DNA from: Ipomoea triloba
Lineage: Eukaryota; Streptophyta; Magnoliopsida; Solanales; Convolvulaceae
Direction of reading: 5' to 3'
Assembly: GCF_003576645.1 (NCBI RefSeq)
Contig: NC_044925.1
Span: 14,307,405-14,371,404 of the forward strand
Length of the DNA: 64,000 nt
Shown here: piece by piece, positions 10,126 through 21,980 of the stretch
How positions within the stretch are numbered: position 1 is the first letter of the stretch
Layout of the letters: each line of letters opens with the position of its first letter
Made by a program: the position numbers and the translations under genes
The notes under the pieces: generated by a model
What the model was told of the DNA's origin: nothing
The model's input: the letters and a program-made list of their open reading frames with translations, nothing else
Database searches by the model: none

Positions 10126-10633
10126 TTTTTCTCAATTCTGACTTGTCACCAGTCATGTGTCTCGAGCATCCACTATCTACATACCATATGGTCCTGTTTC
10201 CCTATATCCAAAGATTAGGTAGTTTTAGGTAACCATACCTTCTTGGGTCCTTGAGGGTTAGTGGTAAGCTTGGGCATCCATGCATACCTAGAACTTGTGA
10301 GGTTCATCCTTAGTCCACGGTACCCATTAAACACACGGTAATCATATGGAATAGCATAATAGGCCTGAGGAGACTTGGGTGAATAAACCTTCTGAAGAGA
10401 TGGTGTTTGTTTATTCGTGTTTATCCTTGTGTATGAGGTCTGCTTATGTCTATGTGTGAGCAGAAACTTTGCTCTTGTCATAGGCTCATAGTCCATGAAC
10501 CAGTTCTCATCACTGGGATACAGTCTACCGTCTCCACCCTTATGCTTGCTAGAGAACCTTTTGAAGTTCTTGGCACTATTCGAGTAAGGACTCGGCCTAC
10601 CCTGAGGTCTACCCTTGCGTTGCCTCTGTGAAT
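10126..10633 (-). pseudogene. Duplicate piece of the Copia gag/protease region
   Basis: Identical to 12843-13350. It contains the ...KKVWLPKTT segment (10215) and the start of the protease (near 10140-10200). It is present only because of the duplicated contig overlap around 10634; see 12843-15451. Confidence 0.8.
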
Positions 10634-12842
10634 NGAACTCGTGCTAACTAAAAGGGGATAACATTTCCGCTGCGCATAAAACTTTGTCTTCACCTCGTGA
10701 GGTATCGAACCTAAACATCCTAAGTTCAATACACACGAGAGGTTGAAAAGATTTGCAAAAACTTATACAAGTCTATTCACCCCCCCCCCCTCTAGACTTG
10801 TACCCCATCCCCTTGGGACCAACAATTATGATTGCTTTAAATTTCGGGAGGATGATTCCGTAGAAAATTGTGATATATTGATTAATGATTGTAAGGATTC
10901 TCTCTTGTTTGCTAATGATTATGCTTGCTTTAACTTTTTGGAAGATGAATCCTTTGACTTGGGAGAGAATTAATTGGTGAGTGGGGAGACCTTGTTAAAA
11001 CCGAAATTGAGAAAGGGAGTGAGGAGATATGGTATAAAGAGAGTGCTACAAATGAAAAGATCTTTAGGGGGAGAAGAGAGGAAGAGGAAAAGGAAGTTCA
11101 CACCATCCTAGAAGAATTAAGGAGGGTGTTCGAGGTTAAAAGTCTTCCAACTATGCGTATTGTTCTTCCTTTATTTGCGTGGGAATTCAAGGATGTTCCC
11201 CATCTTGGGACATACCTTGAAGCTAAGGTTCACGGGACGCTTGGTAAGGTTCCAAAATCAGTGTGTTTCGAAGGATAGAGCATACCACGTCTGGCCAGGA
11301 GACGTTAAACCATGGCGCACTTGGGAGGCAATCCAAACGTTATCCTTTATTTTTAAGCAAATTTTATTTACGGTTATTATTTTGTTCCTTTTAGTTGCTT
11401 TATGTTTATTTCTATGCAGCCCGTTTAAGCTAACAGATGCAAGATAAACATTTAGGAGGCATAGATTTATTTTTAAATTGCTTGATACCAAAGGAAAGAA
11501 GAGACCATCGAGCCAACAATCTTAAAGAAATAGATGGGCAGCAAGCTGAGAATAAGGCTGTAGAGACGCACTGTATGGTATATCATTCTAACTTTTCTTC
11601 CATTTTTTTTATGAGCAAATTTGTCTTGGTTCACAGAGGATGAGTTGCATGATTTTGTTATAATGGGTATAATATTTTTAGAAAACTTATTTAAAGCCCA
11701 GAGCGTACTTTTTAAGTGTAGAAAGATGCCTTAGTGTACAATCTTTTAAGACCCTTATCCCTTTTCCTCCGTACCTCATAGAAACATGGTGGACGATGTT
11801 CACTTTTAAGTGTAGAAAGGATATATGTTTCTTGAAATAGTTGATTGACTGAGTGATAAGGTATAGGAACTACCTAGGAGGGCTCCTAACCTTGTGCCAA
11901 ATATGAATGTTTTAAATATGCTTTGGAAGTTACACTTTGCACCAATTTGCACAATTTGACCCAAAATTGAAAATTTTTTGTGTGCTTGCATGTTCTTCAC
12001 CTTGTATTTTGTTGGACCTCAGTCAAGGATCTCTCGAAGTGGGAGTGTGTACCCCTGACTTTTAGAAAGATAAAAATTGCGAAGCCTGGAAATTGAACTA
12101 ATCTTAGCAGGACATGGGGCAAAACGAGAGCCTTAATGTGAGATTTGAGTGAAACAAAACCCTACTCCTAGAAAAAGGTATGAGGGGTTGATATGGTGAA
12201 ACGAGAATAAAGGCTTTAAAAAAGGCCACTCCTAGAGATAAGATCCGAGGAAAGCCTTCTCGTTGGGAAGTGTTCAACTATAGTCTTCAAACGCTATACC
12301 TGGAGTCGGTTGTCCACTTAAAATGTTCCTATGAGAAGAGAAAATTGAGAGGAGGTGAGCCGCCTCACTAGGATTCGGGCACCCATTGCACTGTCTTTGA
12401 AAAAGCATGGGGCTCCATGTGAAGTCGGGTCGCCCGATGACGTTATCCTAGGAGGTGAGAAAATAGAGTGATCGCCCAAGTCATGGCGATGAGCGGTCCA
12501 TGTCCCTGCCCTCACTTATTTTTACGTAAAGGGGATTTGGCGTTTTGGTTGGAAATTGGCTAGGGTGTGCACATCGTTCCCACTAGTTTGGTACCCATTC
12601 ATAAGGATTTCATGCATTAAGACTCGGATGTGATAAAAAACCTCTAACACGATTATGGAAGATATTTTGAAGCTATTTCTACAGCCACAAGAAGGATTCA
12701 GGGCCAAAATGTCGAAGATTCAAGGCTCGACGCGTTGAGGTGATGCCGTAACATTTTTTATTAAAATCTGTAGGGCTCGACGCGTCGAGAGCCCTGTGAC
12801 AGCACAGATTTCACCTTCGGGAAAATTGTCTATTTTGTCCCC

Positions 12843-15451
12843 TTTTTCTCAATTCTGACTTGTCACCAGTCATGTGTCTCGAGCATCCACTATCTACATA
12901 CCATATGGTCCTGTTTCCCTATATCCAAAGATTAGGTAGTTTTAGGTAACCATACCTTCTTGGGTCCTTGAGGGTTAGTGGTAAGCTTGGGCATCCATGC
13001 ATACCTAGAACTTGTGAGGTTCATCCTTAGTCCACGGTACCCATTAAACACACGGTAATCATATGGAATAGCATAATAGGCCTGAGGAGACTTGGGTGAA
13101 TAAACCTTCTGAAGAGATGGTGTTTGTTTATTCGTGTTTATCCTTGTGTATGAGGTCTGCTTATGTCTATGTGTGAGCAGAAACTTTGCTCTTGTCATAG
13201 GCTCATAGTCCATGAACCAGTTCTCATCACTGGGATACAGTCTACCGTCTCCACCCTTATGCTTGCTAGAGAACCTTTTGAAGTTCTTGGCACTATTCGA
13301 GTAAGGACTCGGCCTACCCTGAGGTCTACCCTTGCGTTGCCTCTGTGAATAGTGTTGCCTCTTTTTGCCTTGGAATTTCCCTCTTGATTGGTTGTTCCTT
13401 TTTGGTTGACCATTTGCAATAAAACTATGATGGTTTTGCATGCGAGGTCTGTACCGAGGTATCTGACGACTCCTCGAGTTACCGTGTAAGGAAATTCCTT
13501 TCGTAGGTTCCACAATTCGTGTTTCAACCGAATCATTAGATTGGCTTGTTGATTGTGGTTATTTTCCATTCTCAGCATTAATCACTGGCTCAAGATTTTC
13601 GGTTTGTCCTTGGACAAAAATAGAGTTTAAAGCTCCACTAGTAGAAGGATCTATTGATCGTGTTAAGAGGACATATGAATGAGAGCTGGAGTTATAACCA
13701 AGTCCGGTTCTACTCCCTGATGGTCTTTGATCATCTACCATACGATCCATTATGCTAGATGAATTAGTTAATGTCGCAATTACCACACGTAAATTTTTCT
13801 CTTTACTCTTTTGCTTTACATTCTTCCTTAAGTAGATTAATTTGCTTCTCAAGCTGGCTTATAGATTCAAGCATCTCAGCATATTTGGACCTTAAGTCCT
13901 CGAGATCTTGTCTTTCTGCCAATAGTTGAGCATTCTCTTCCTTAAGTTTGAAATGTGTGTATCTAACATCATCAAAGTCCTTCACCATTCCTTCAAATGC
14001 TTCCATAGAACTTTCATGATAACTGGATTTAGAACTGCAATCAGATCAGTAGTTTTGAGAAGTTACCTCATCTCTCCTACCATAAGGCATAATTCTTCAT
14101 TCGAATCTTGTTGACTGAAAAGGCATAGAAATCCCTTTTTGTCTTCTGAACTGTCACTTTCTGAGCTGGAACTTGATGTGCATGGCTCGTCAGTTTTCTC
14201 TTATGGTTTCTCTTCCACAACTAGAGCCTTTCTTCGTCTGTCACCTTTCGGATTGTTTCTGGAGTAATTGCTCGGTTGATCATTCGCATCATTTGATGTA
14301 CTCTTTGGATTGTTGTAGCTTCCCGAACTCTTCCTGTAGTTGCCGTACTCCTCTTGATGCTTTTTGACTATGGGATAAGGACACACAGCTTTGAAGTGTC
14401 CAGGCTTTCGGCAGTTATAACACAGCATCTGTACTTCATCATTTTCACGTGTTCTGGATCCACCCGTCTTATCACTACTTCTATGCTTTGATCTTCTTGA
14501 CTTGTCCGAATTGTCATGAGACTGATTCTTTTTCATGAACCTCTTGAACTTTCTCATAAACAAAGCAAATTGATCATCAGTGAATAAGTCAGAAGAAGGG
14601 TTAAAATTCGACCTTATGGTTGACGATGAGGGTTGTTGATTTGCAACCAAGGCTATATTTCTCGTTTCAGGTTCTTGTTCATTCAGTGCTTCCTTCTCGA
14701 ATTCATAAGCCTTTAGATCACTGAAGATCTGAGTAGTGCTCGTTGTTTTGAGGTCTCGGTGGTCACGCATAGCAACAACTTTTATCTCCCAACTCTTCGG
14801 TAGTCCTCGGAGAATCTTTAGGTTTATCTCCTTTAGTGAGAGCTTCTCCTCATCGAGGTCATTAATATCCATTAGTAACTTCATGAATCGAGCTTCCATG
14901 TCAGTTATGGATTCCTTTGTGCCAAGTTTGAAATCTTCGAATCTTTTCATAGCAATAGTCAACTTGTTTTCCCTCTCTTGCCCGTCTCCTTCACCTATTT
15001 GCATCAATGTGTCCCAGATGTCTTTAGCTGATTTGCATTTTCTCACCCGAGGGAATAATGACTCATCCAGAGCCTTGTAGAGTATGTCTTTGGCAATGTT
15101 ATCAAGGTTTACACGAGTTCTTTCCTCGGTTGTCAACAAGGACTTTTCCTTAGGTATCATTGCTGTTGACGTTGGATCATCAGCGATTCGGTTGGTGTTC
15201 ACCTATAGGATCTTTATGGGTTCGTCTGTAATCACATCCCACATCTCATCATGAATGGAAGACAAGTGAGCCTGCATTCGCACTTTCCAATCATCAAACT
15301 TATCCAGGTTAAACATGGGGAAATGCCTATGATGTTCTATTTTCGAAATAGTGCAAAGTATGAAAGATTTTTGAGTAAATATTTTTAAGGATGATCACCA
15401 GGCAGTATACACAGAGTGTTCACTGTTCAAGGTAACAGTTCTGATACCACT
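12843..15451 (-). pseudogene. Copia gag-protease remnant
   Basis: Read leftward from the LTR at 15452. Gag begins at the ATG at 15314-15316 (MFNLDKFDDWKV...). It has an in-frame TAG at 15203-15205, then a 333-codon open stretch to 14201 with the UBN2-type gag domain and a CCHC zinc knuckle (CYNCRKPGHFKAVC) that binds RNA in the capsid. After a TAA at 14201 the frame is broken several times: a coiled-coil segment (13803-14006), a segment with VDDQRPSGSRTGLGYN (13559-13852), a basic linker ending in GPKKVWLPK (12932-13513). The protease active-site region WYVDSGCSRHMTGDKSEL lies at about 12845-12915. Sequence then stops at the border of a truncated LTR; integrase, reverse transcriptase and RNase H are absent. 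Non-functional. Confidence 0.8.
15441..15451 (-). promoter_or_regulatory. Primer-binding site of the Copia element
   Basis: Directly inside the LTR the minus strand reads TGGTATCAGA. This is the sequence complementary to the 3' end of initiator tRNA-Met that plant Copia elements use to start reverse transcription. Confidence 0.75.
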
Positions 15452-16691
15452 TGTTGGTCCCGGTGGTAGAGGTGTGAGTCTAGAAGGGGGGGGGGGTTGA
15501 ATAGACTCACATTAATTTTAAAACTTTTCTCGAGATCAAAGATAATAACGCAGCGGATAAAAGGTTATAGCAGATTTTAAGTTTACTTTGCACAAGAAAT
15601 TTATCTATGAAAAAATTAGGTTTGAGAGTGGCATGCAATGCAGTACGTAAAAATAATAAAGGGGAGAGAGAGAGAGAGATTTTTATAGTGGTTCGGCTGT
15701 TAACAAAGCCTACTCCACTCTTCTTCACAACTCGTGAAGGTTTGCACTATTTTCTCCTTAATAGTACAAGTCTCCTTTACAACGTGCTCCCTTGATCACC
15801 AAGCCCGGCAGCCACATTTGATCAGGTTTTTCAACTCCTTCAAAGTTTACTCCGCCTCTTTCTACTTCACAAGTAGAGATTGTTGAAAATGGTTGAGAAT
15901 GTTTCCCCAACTTGAGATTCTTGTGCTTGAACTTCTTGATTTCAACACTAGAGCTTCACAAGATCTCCTTTTCAATCTAGATAAAACTTTGAGCTTTCGA
16001 GTATTTTTGACACACTGGAAGTGATATTGCTTACTAATGAGTTTTCGCGTTTTCAACCTTGTTTAAGTGAGATGGAACAAGGGTATTTATAGCTGGGAAT
16101 TTTCAGATCCGTTGGAGGGAATCTAAAAATTCAAACCTATTGTCTAGTGTGTAATACCCAATGGGTAAGGTTTGACCTTTTCAGAATGTCAGTACCTTTC
16201 TAGCCGTTTATTTACTTTTATGCAAGGACAATTTGTCTTTTTTCTCACAAAAAGGTAATAATCATTAAATGCTCATTGGGATCGTTGCTTAGGATCCATT
16301 TTGACATTCAGGTTATACTAACCTCAAGGCTATAGATAAGACAACTTTCAAGGAATGTCTTGGCCTTAGTTACTCGTGAGAATGATTGACCTTATCATTC
16401 TCATCAATCTCCTTGAATCAAACACGTTTTGATTGTTCGGTTTCAAGAATTCGACCCTTCCATTTTTCAGCCTAAGTCTTCAGTCTTCGGTTCTTCAACT
16501 CTTCGGCCTTAAATCTTTTACTTGAAGACTTGTTTTGAAATGACAAGTCACTCTTCGAGAGTAAGAGCTCATCTAACCATTAAGACTGTGACAAGGATTC
16601 GACTTTCTAAACTATAAAAGATAAAACAAAAAGGGGGGGGTCTCCTCGGGTCTTTGGTATCATCAAAATCAATGTTTCGGGGTTCCTAACA
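15452..16691 (-). mobile_element. 5' LTR of the minus-strand Copia element
   Basis: On the minus strand it reads TGTTAGGAACCCCG ... GGGACCAACA, 1240 bp. The primer-binding site abuts its left edge and its right edge cuts the chromodomain of an older chromovirus at 16692. It carries the G-run beside TCTAGA (15480-15495) seen in the Copia LTR at 6156-8107. The partner LTR is missing, so no TSD can be read. The ORFs at 15507-15795 and 15862-16056 are chance. Confidence 0.85.
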
Positions 16692-16899
16692 GGTAGCGCT
16701 TCCTCATCTCGTCTTCCATCTCCCAGGTTGCCTCTTCGATCTCATGGTTAGACCACAACACCTTCACAAGCTTTACAGCTTTCGGACGTGTTTCCCTTGT
16801 CTTGGTGTCCAAGATCCTCACAGGTCTCTCTTCGTAGGATAGAGTCTCATCCAAACTCACAACCTTATAACATAGCAAATTGATTTAATCAACCTGAGT
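16692..16899 (-). pseudogene. Chromodomain fragment of the host chromovirus polyprotein
   Basis: Minus-strand translation gives ...RPVRILDTKTRETRPKAV, then LVKVLWSNHEIEEATWEMED, then EMRKRY. This matches the C-terminal chromodomain region of plant chromoviruses (VKVLW...EEATWE...MR..YP). The Copia LTR cuts it on the left and a chromovirus solo LTR separates it from the integrase on the right. The chromodomain normally steers integration toward particular chromatin. This copy is dead. Confidence 0.85.
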
Positions 16900-18979
16900 C
16901 CCTATGTAACACCCCGAACCTACCTTCCCGTACATCCGAGGCGTTACCGCCACACCTAGAGAGAGAATTCTATCGTTCCTCGATAGGCCTCACTCTAGAT
17001 GCACAGGCTAAAGGAGTTATCCTCATCGCAACAACCACTCAACAGACCTTACAACTTTCAGACATGTTAATAGATGAAGCTTCATTAAGCAGGGTTCATA
17101 ATTCTTTTTCAAAATACATACATAGGAAGCCTATCGGGCTCAAAATACCAACAGGGTTCGACCTAAAAGCACTGGTTATGCCTAGCCATTACTACGGCTA
17201 CAAAAATTTATGTACACCAAAAACAAATTCCCCAAAAACTCCCAAAGATCCAACGTCTAGTCAAGCCTGCGGTACACGGGGCCAGTGAACTCTCCCCAGA
17301 CCAGGTGCCACTCCCCCTCATACCAAGTAATATGGTCCAAAAACCGAGAAGTGGTTATGACCATCGACCACTCCTCCCAAACATCCCGAGGGCTAGGGTC
17401 CCAAGGGTAGGGGTAGTGCACAATGAACTCTAGGGGATCGCTACCCTCTAACGGCTCTATGGGGTAGAAGCCGTAAGCAGCCTGGATCTCGTCCATAACC
17501 GGGCAAGAGTAAAACGGGGCCGCCGGAGCCATAGGAGTATCTGGGTGCGTGGGAGCCTCAGGAGCATAACCGGGCGCATACGGGTCTTCTCCCTCCATCA
17601 TCTGTATATAGTCATCATAGTCCATACCCTGACAAACGTACTCCGGTGAGCTTTCGGAGCTCACCGGACTGCAAGAACTGACACTAGACGGCATCTGATA
17701 AGAACACAGTGAAGTGTAGTTAGCACGACGGCTAAGCAAGGATATCCAAGGGTTATTTAAAGCTAAGTAAAGGTTTTGAAAACGAAAGAGTACTTAGGAT
17801 ACCCTATACCTTACTCATCTGCAAGATTCTACCTGCAACGGTTATAATCAACAACTTGCATACATCATGAGTAGAATTCAACTATGTTGATAACATTCCT
17901 TCTTGACAAGGTCATGTAGTAATCATTCACATACTCAATAATATAATTAAACAGATAAGCATACTAGCAAGTAATATAAACATAATTCGTACATCTTGCT
18001 TGTAACCATTTTAGTAGAAAACTTTTCCTCACAAAGAGATCCTCATCATTTTCCACCTTTCAAAGAGTAAGATTACCCACAAACTTTGGGTATTTAATTA
18101 CTTGTCACATCTTTCTTTCCCGTAGCTACGGAGTAACTACATTCACATTTCAAAAACCTTCTTAGTCCTAGGTAGAAAGTGTGAGACCTTTGGAGTCCTT
18201 TCTCCACTTCTGACCACTTGGATCGTTGAACTCGGGTTCAGTGGTCATCGCCCGGTCTAATACTGATCCCCTGGACTTATAGGAGCGTTGGAATGATTCC
18301 TAGCTAGCCTCACTAGGTTCATAAGAACGACACCTACCCGAACATAGAGTGACTATACTTAAGTGTGCACACCCCCGTAGGAGTCCTTTCCCTTCCGGGT
18401 GATATAGTACTCGGCGAATAGACTTCGCCCACCGTATGATTGATCATACACATAATTACCATGCGGAATAGGCACTTTAAGCTCATCTTTATTCCGTGGT
18501 TAACAAGATCCTTCACAACTTTACTAGAGCTAAGGTTTGAAAATATTTTTCTATTCTTTCCCCTTTCTTGCTTTGAAAATAGTTTGAACATACTTGGGTA
18601 AATCCCAATACTCGAAAATTAATTCTCCTTTCAACCCAATCCAAAATTTCTCCTTTTCTTTTCAAGGCATTTGAATGATCCACTAACATCATATCACTAA
18701 GGTAATTCAAGTGTACTACCCTACACTTTTAACTCCACATATATGTCACATAAGCCTCACATTTAACCCATACATCTCAATGTATATAATATGTACATTT
18801 TCCAATTTCAACATATACGTAACACATAACAACTATTTATTCTTTACAAGCACGTACTACCCAACTATATAGTGTCGCTCTTCTTACTACCAACATATAT
18901 AATTATGGTTTATACAAACTATATACCTCACACAAAAGGTGACATTTTAATCATACATACATACCTATATATGTACTCA

Positions 18980-18992
18980 TATATATACGACC

Positions 18993-19037
<45 letters not shown>

Positions 19038-19400
19038 ACACAATACACGAGTGTAATTTGTATGTATATATTATATACTATTCTACATGTATATACATAC
19101 TTTATATATATGTAATTAATACTCCTAATTATATACATATATATATATATTACACTCACACACACCCACGTTAATATATATATATATATATACTTACACA
19201 ATTAATTACACACACACACTTCACGTAATACATATATATATATTACATAGGATTTGTTACACACACACACACTTCACGTTAATATACATATATATATACT
19301 TATACAGTATCATATATATATATATACATATAACATAAAACATATATATATATATATACATATATATATTTACTATACCACATTACATGTACATACATTA
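18980..19400. repeat. (TA)n/(CA)n microsatellite block
   Basis: Alternating TA tracts (18998-19033, 19137-19150, 19174-19192 and others) with short ACACAC runs. Three ORFs here encode only Tyr/Ile/His repeats and are artefacts of the tract. Confidence 0.9.
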
Positions 19401-20140
19401 CATCCATTTATAATATACCTAGTATACTTAAATTAAATATTTTGGGCACATTGGCAACCACTTCATACCAACACAATATTTCGTCCACACATATATTATG
19501 AATAATACCATTATATATTTATACATGCATCATGTACGCAAAGTTCCATCTAGCACTCATAATAATTTCAACCAAATCATCAATTACCTAGTTTCAACAA
19601 CCTCAACCAAATAAAGGGATTCCTTACCTTAAATGGGTTCCAAAACTTGTAGGAGGTCTTTGTAGATGGTTTTCCCCAATTTACCTCAAAACCCTAAAAT
19701 TTCATCAACCACATAACACAAGATTTCAAGAAATTTTAACTTAGATTCATGTTCTAGGATGAAAAATAAAGCTATCTACCAAATAAAATTGGAGTTTTAC
19801 CGAATATCTTGGAGGTTTGTGTGGAGATCTTGGCTATGGAAGGTTGGAGCTTTGATGAAGAAGATGAACAATCTCACTCTCTCTCTCTCTTGGAATTTCG
19901 GCCACCACAAGCCAAAAGGGAAAAAAAAAATTGGGTTTTATGGTCTTGGTCCATGGGTTGACTAGTCTACCTCTTAAGGATAAGATCTAGCAAAAGAATT
20001 AATAGAATAATCTAAAATATCTTAACTTAGACTGCTTGGGATTAAATCAGATGAATTCTCGGTAGAAACTAATTTAATTCAAATAATTCTCGAGCCCAAA
20101 AATTTATTCCAGTCTAGAACTCAAAATTGGGCTAGGTTCG

Positions 20141-20166
20141 GTACACCGCGAAATTTCGCGATGTAC
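20141..20166. promoter_or_regulatory. Conserved palindrome of chromovirus LTRs, copy 2
   Basis: A 26-bp near-perfect palindrome: GTACACCGCGAAA followed by its reverse complement with one mismatch. It lies about 280-310 bp from the LTR end at 20448, the same place as in the other two LTRs. The core contains CGCG on both sides of AAATTT. Confidence 0.6.
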
Positions 20167-20296
20167 GATCACAAATAAATTTTGGCTGCTATGGGCTAAT
20201 CTAATTAAATAGGAAATTCAAGAATAATAGTATGATGCCTAAAAATCCATTTCCTAGGAAAAACGGGTCCGAATAGTAGTTCCTAAAATTATTACG

Positions 20297-20315
20297 GTTC
20301 GTGACCGGGACGTAC
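20297..20315. promoter_or_regulatory. Second LTR dyad, copy 2 (decayed right arm)
   Basis: GTTCGTG-ACCGG-GACGTAC at the same distance from the LTR end as at 684-702 and 49562-49580. The right arm carries two changes from the dyad. Confidence 0.4.
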
Positions 20316-20448
20316 GATCGCAGCTTATTACTAACTGTCCTTACTTATAATAATTCTTTTGAAGCATCTGGAGATCATCTCATGGATGTTATAGCCTCAA
20401 GAAATATTTTTCGAACCTTAATTTTACTGAAATAGGTGGGGGGTTACA

Positions 20449-20818
20449 CCCTACCTAAGAAAATCCTTAATCAGAATACCTTATTTACCTCGGGCTGGAT
20501 CACGTGTGAGGCATCATGCACATGCTTCTTCAATTGCGACACATGGAACACGTTGTGCACACGGTCCAAGTCGGTCGGCAAGGCTAAGGGATAGGCCACT
20601 TTCCCAATTATTTCCAACACCTCATATGCTCCAATGGATCTCGGACTTAGCCTACCCTTCCTTTCGAATCTCATCACTCCCCTCGTGGGTGAGATTTTCA
20701 ATAACACCTTCTCTCCTTCATGGTATTCAGCTTGCTTCCTCCCCAAGTCTGTATATGACTTTTGACGATCTTGAGTGGCCTTCATCCTTTCCTAGATCAA
20801 CTTTACCTTTTCAGTTGT
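20449..20818 (-). pseudogene. Integrase C-terminus (GPY/F-type module) of the host chromovirus
   Basis: Minus-strand translation has MKATQDRQKSYTDLGRK, then EGEKVLLKISPTRGVMRF, GRLSPRSIGAYEVLEIIG and DRVHNVFHVSQLKKHV. These are hallmarks of the Ty3/Gypsy integrase C-terminal module, with GPY changed to GAY. It continues in sense from the catalytic integrase piece at 38624-39428: the pre-insertion text spans ...ETTEKVKL... when the Athila-like LTR is removed. Stops at 20471 and upstream show that it is dead. Confidence 0.88.
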
Positions 20819-21047
20819 TGATAAACTCCCAAGATACCCATTATTTGAGTACAAACTAGGGTGCTTTATAACGTTTTCAGTATCCTTAAATGATAATTTT
20901 ACGATGATTTGTGATTTAAATTCGTTAATCACACACAAAGAACGAAGGTCCCGAGAGCTATTAGGAACAAAGAACGAGCTTAAGAAGCAAACCGAGTAAG
21001 TCTGGAGCCCCGAAGGACCCGTAATGAAACCCACACGCGTGGTGGTG

Positions 21048-21980
21048 TGATAAGCCTCCGAGATACCCTTAAATCAAGCACATATTAGGGTGTTTTATCA
21101 CATCTATAGCATCCTTACATGGTGAATTATGCTCATAAATGCTTGAAAATCACTAATCAACTCACAGAAGCTACTTTTAGCCTAAAGGAGGTAAAACAGG
21201 AGTCCCGGGAGCAAATAGGAGCAAAAGTTGAGCTCAAAGAACGAACCAGGCAAGAACGGAGCCCCGGAGGACCAAACTGGATGGCCACACGCGTGTGAGC
21301 GTGCGTGGAAATAATCCAGTAGCCTCCCACGCACACTCACACGCGTGTGGATGGTGTGGAGACGGTGCTGCGCGAATTTCGTCTAGGGTTGCTATTTCGG
21401 AGACTATTTAAACCCCTTTGATGAATGTTCAGAGGAGGATACCAGAAATTTAGTTTTCCATTTCATAGTTTTTACTTTGGAGAACTTTCTCCATTTTTCT
21501 TAGTTTTTTAGATTAGATCAATCTCTATTGTAGCAAGACAACAAGCTTGGATTGAAGAACTTCTTCTCTCTAGGTGATTTCTATTTCATCTCTATAATTT
21601 TAGTTATCTTTTTCTTGGATTAAATTAGCTTTTGTCTTGAATTTCATATTATGAGTGGCTAGTTTAATCTAGGGATTTGGATTGTGTGATTGAATGTTGC
21701 TAGTGTGATGATCTTATTTCTATATCTTGGATCTATGTGTTTGTGTTGATGGATTATCTATTCTTGTCTATTGATTGTTGTGTTGATGAGATCTTGTTTG
21801 GATCTGGCCAATCTAGATGAGAGATTGAGCTCTTGACTCTTTCATGTCTTTGATTAGAGTTAGAATTTGAAGCTTTACACAATCATTGTTCCTATGGACT
21901 TCTTAAAAGAACAATAGGATAGTGTGTAGTTTATGTGTTTGATAAAATTCCTCTTTGATCTTTGATAAAATTCCTCTTAG
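21048..21980 (+). mobile_element. Truncated 5' LTR of the composite element
   Basis: Matches the first 0.93 kb of the LTR at 29776-31106: the CACACGCGTGTG cassette, the TATTTAAA box near 21405, 'gcttggattgaaga' and 'cttgactctttcatgtctttg'. It breaks at 'cttagatctt', where ORF sequence begins. An 18-bp stretch ('tttgataaaattcctctt') is repeated at 21939-21976. The final 400 bp of the LTR and the primer-binding site are missing. Confidence 0.8.

Larger units (their letters stand above)
7918..13350. other. 2716-bp direct duplication around a single N (probable contig-overlap artefact)
   Basis: Positions 7918-10633 and 10635-13350 are the same sequence. The only difference I found is one base in the C homopolymer near 8060/10778. 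The first copy ends immediately before the N at 10634 and the second begins immediately after it. ORFs within the two copies are offset by exactly 2717. A true tandem duplication would not be expected to be centred on an N at nearly 100% identity. Features in 10635-13350 are therefore the counterparts of 7918-10633. Confidence 0.9.
16905..20448 (-). mobile_element. Chromovirus solo LTR, TSD CCCTA
   Basis: The element runs from TGTAACACCCCG to GGGGGGTTACA with the 5-bp repeat CCCTA at 16900-16904 and 20449-20453. It sits inside the polyprotein of a related element: integrase C-terminus on the right, chromodomain on the left. Length is 3544 bp. No internal domain remains, so this is a solo LTR left by LTR-LTR recombination. 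A minus-strand ORF at 17257-17739 (160 codons, Pro/Tyr/Asp-rich) is unrecognised and is likely LTR-encoded noise, although its length is unusual. The AT-microsatellite block at 18980-19400 and both LTR palindromes lie within it. Confidence 0.93.

Noticed and set aside
10743..13350. Second non-autonomous element and second Copia fragment
   Set aside because: This is the duplicate of 7918-10633 produced by an unmerged contig overlap at the N at 10634.
18872..19436. Tyr/Ile-rich ORFs across TA repeats (also at 34350, 34916, 35150, 37599, 49710-50126, 54845, 57490-57861)
   Set aside because: They are translations of (TA)n and (TG)n tracts, with no conserved sequence around them.
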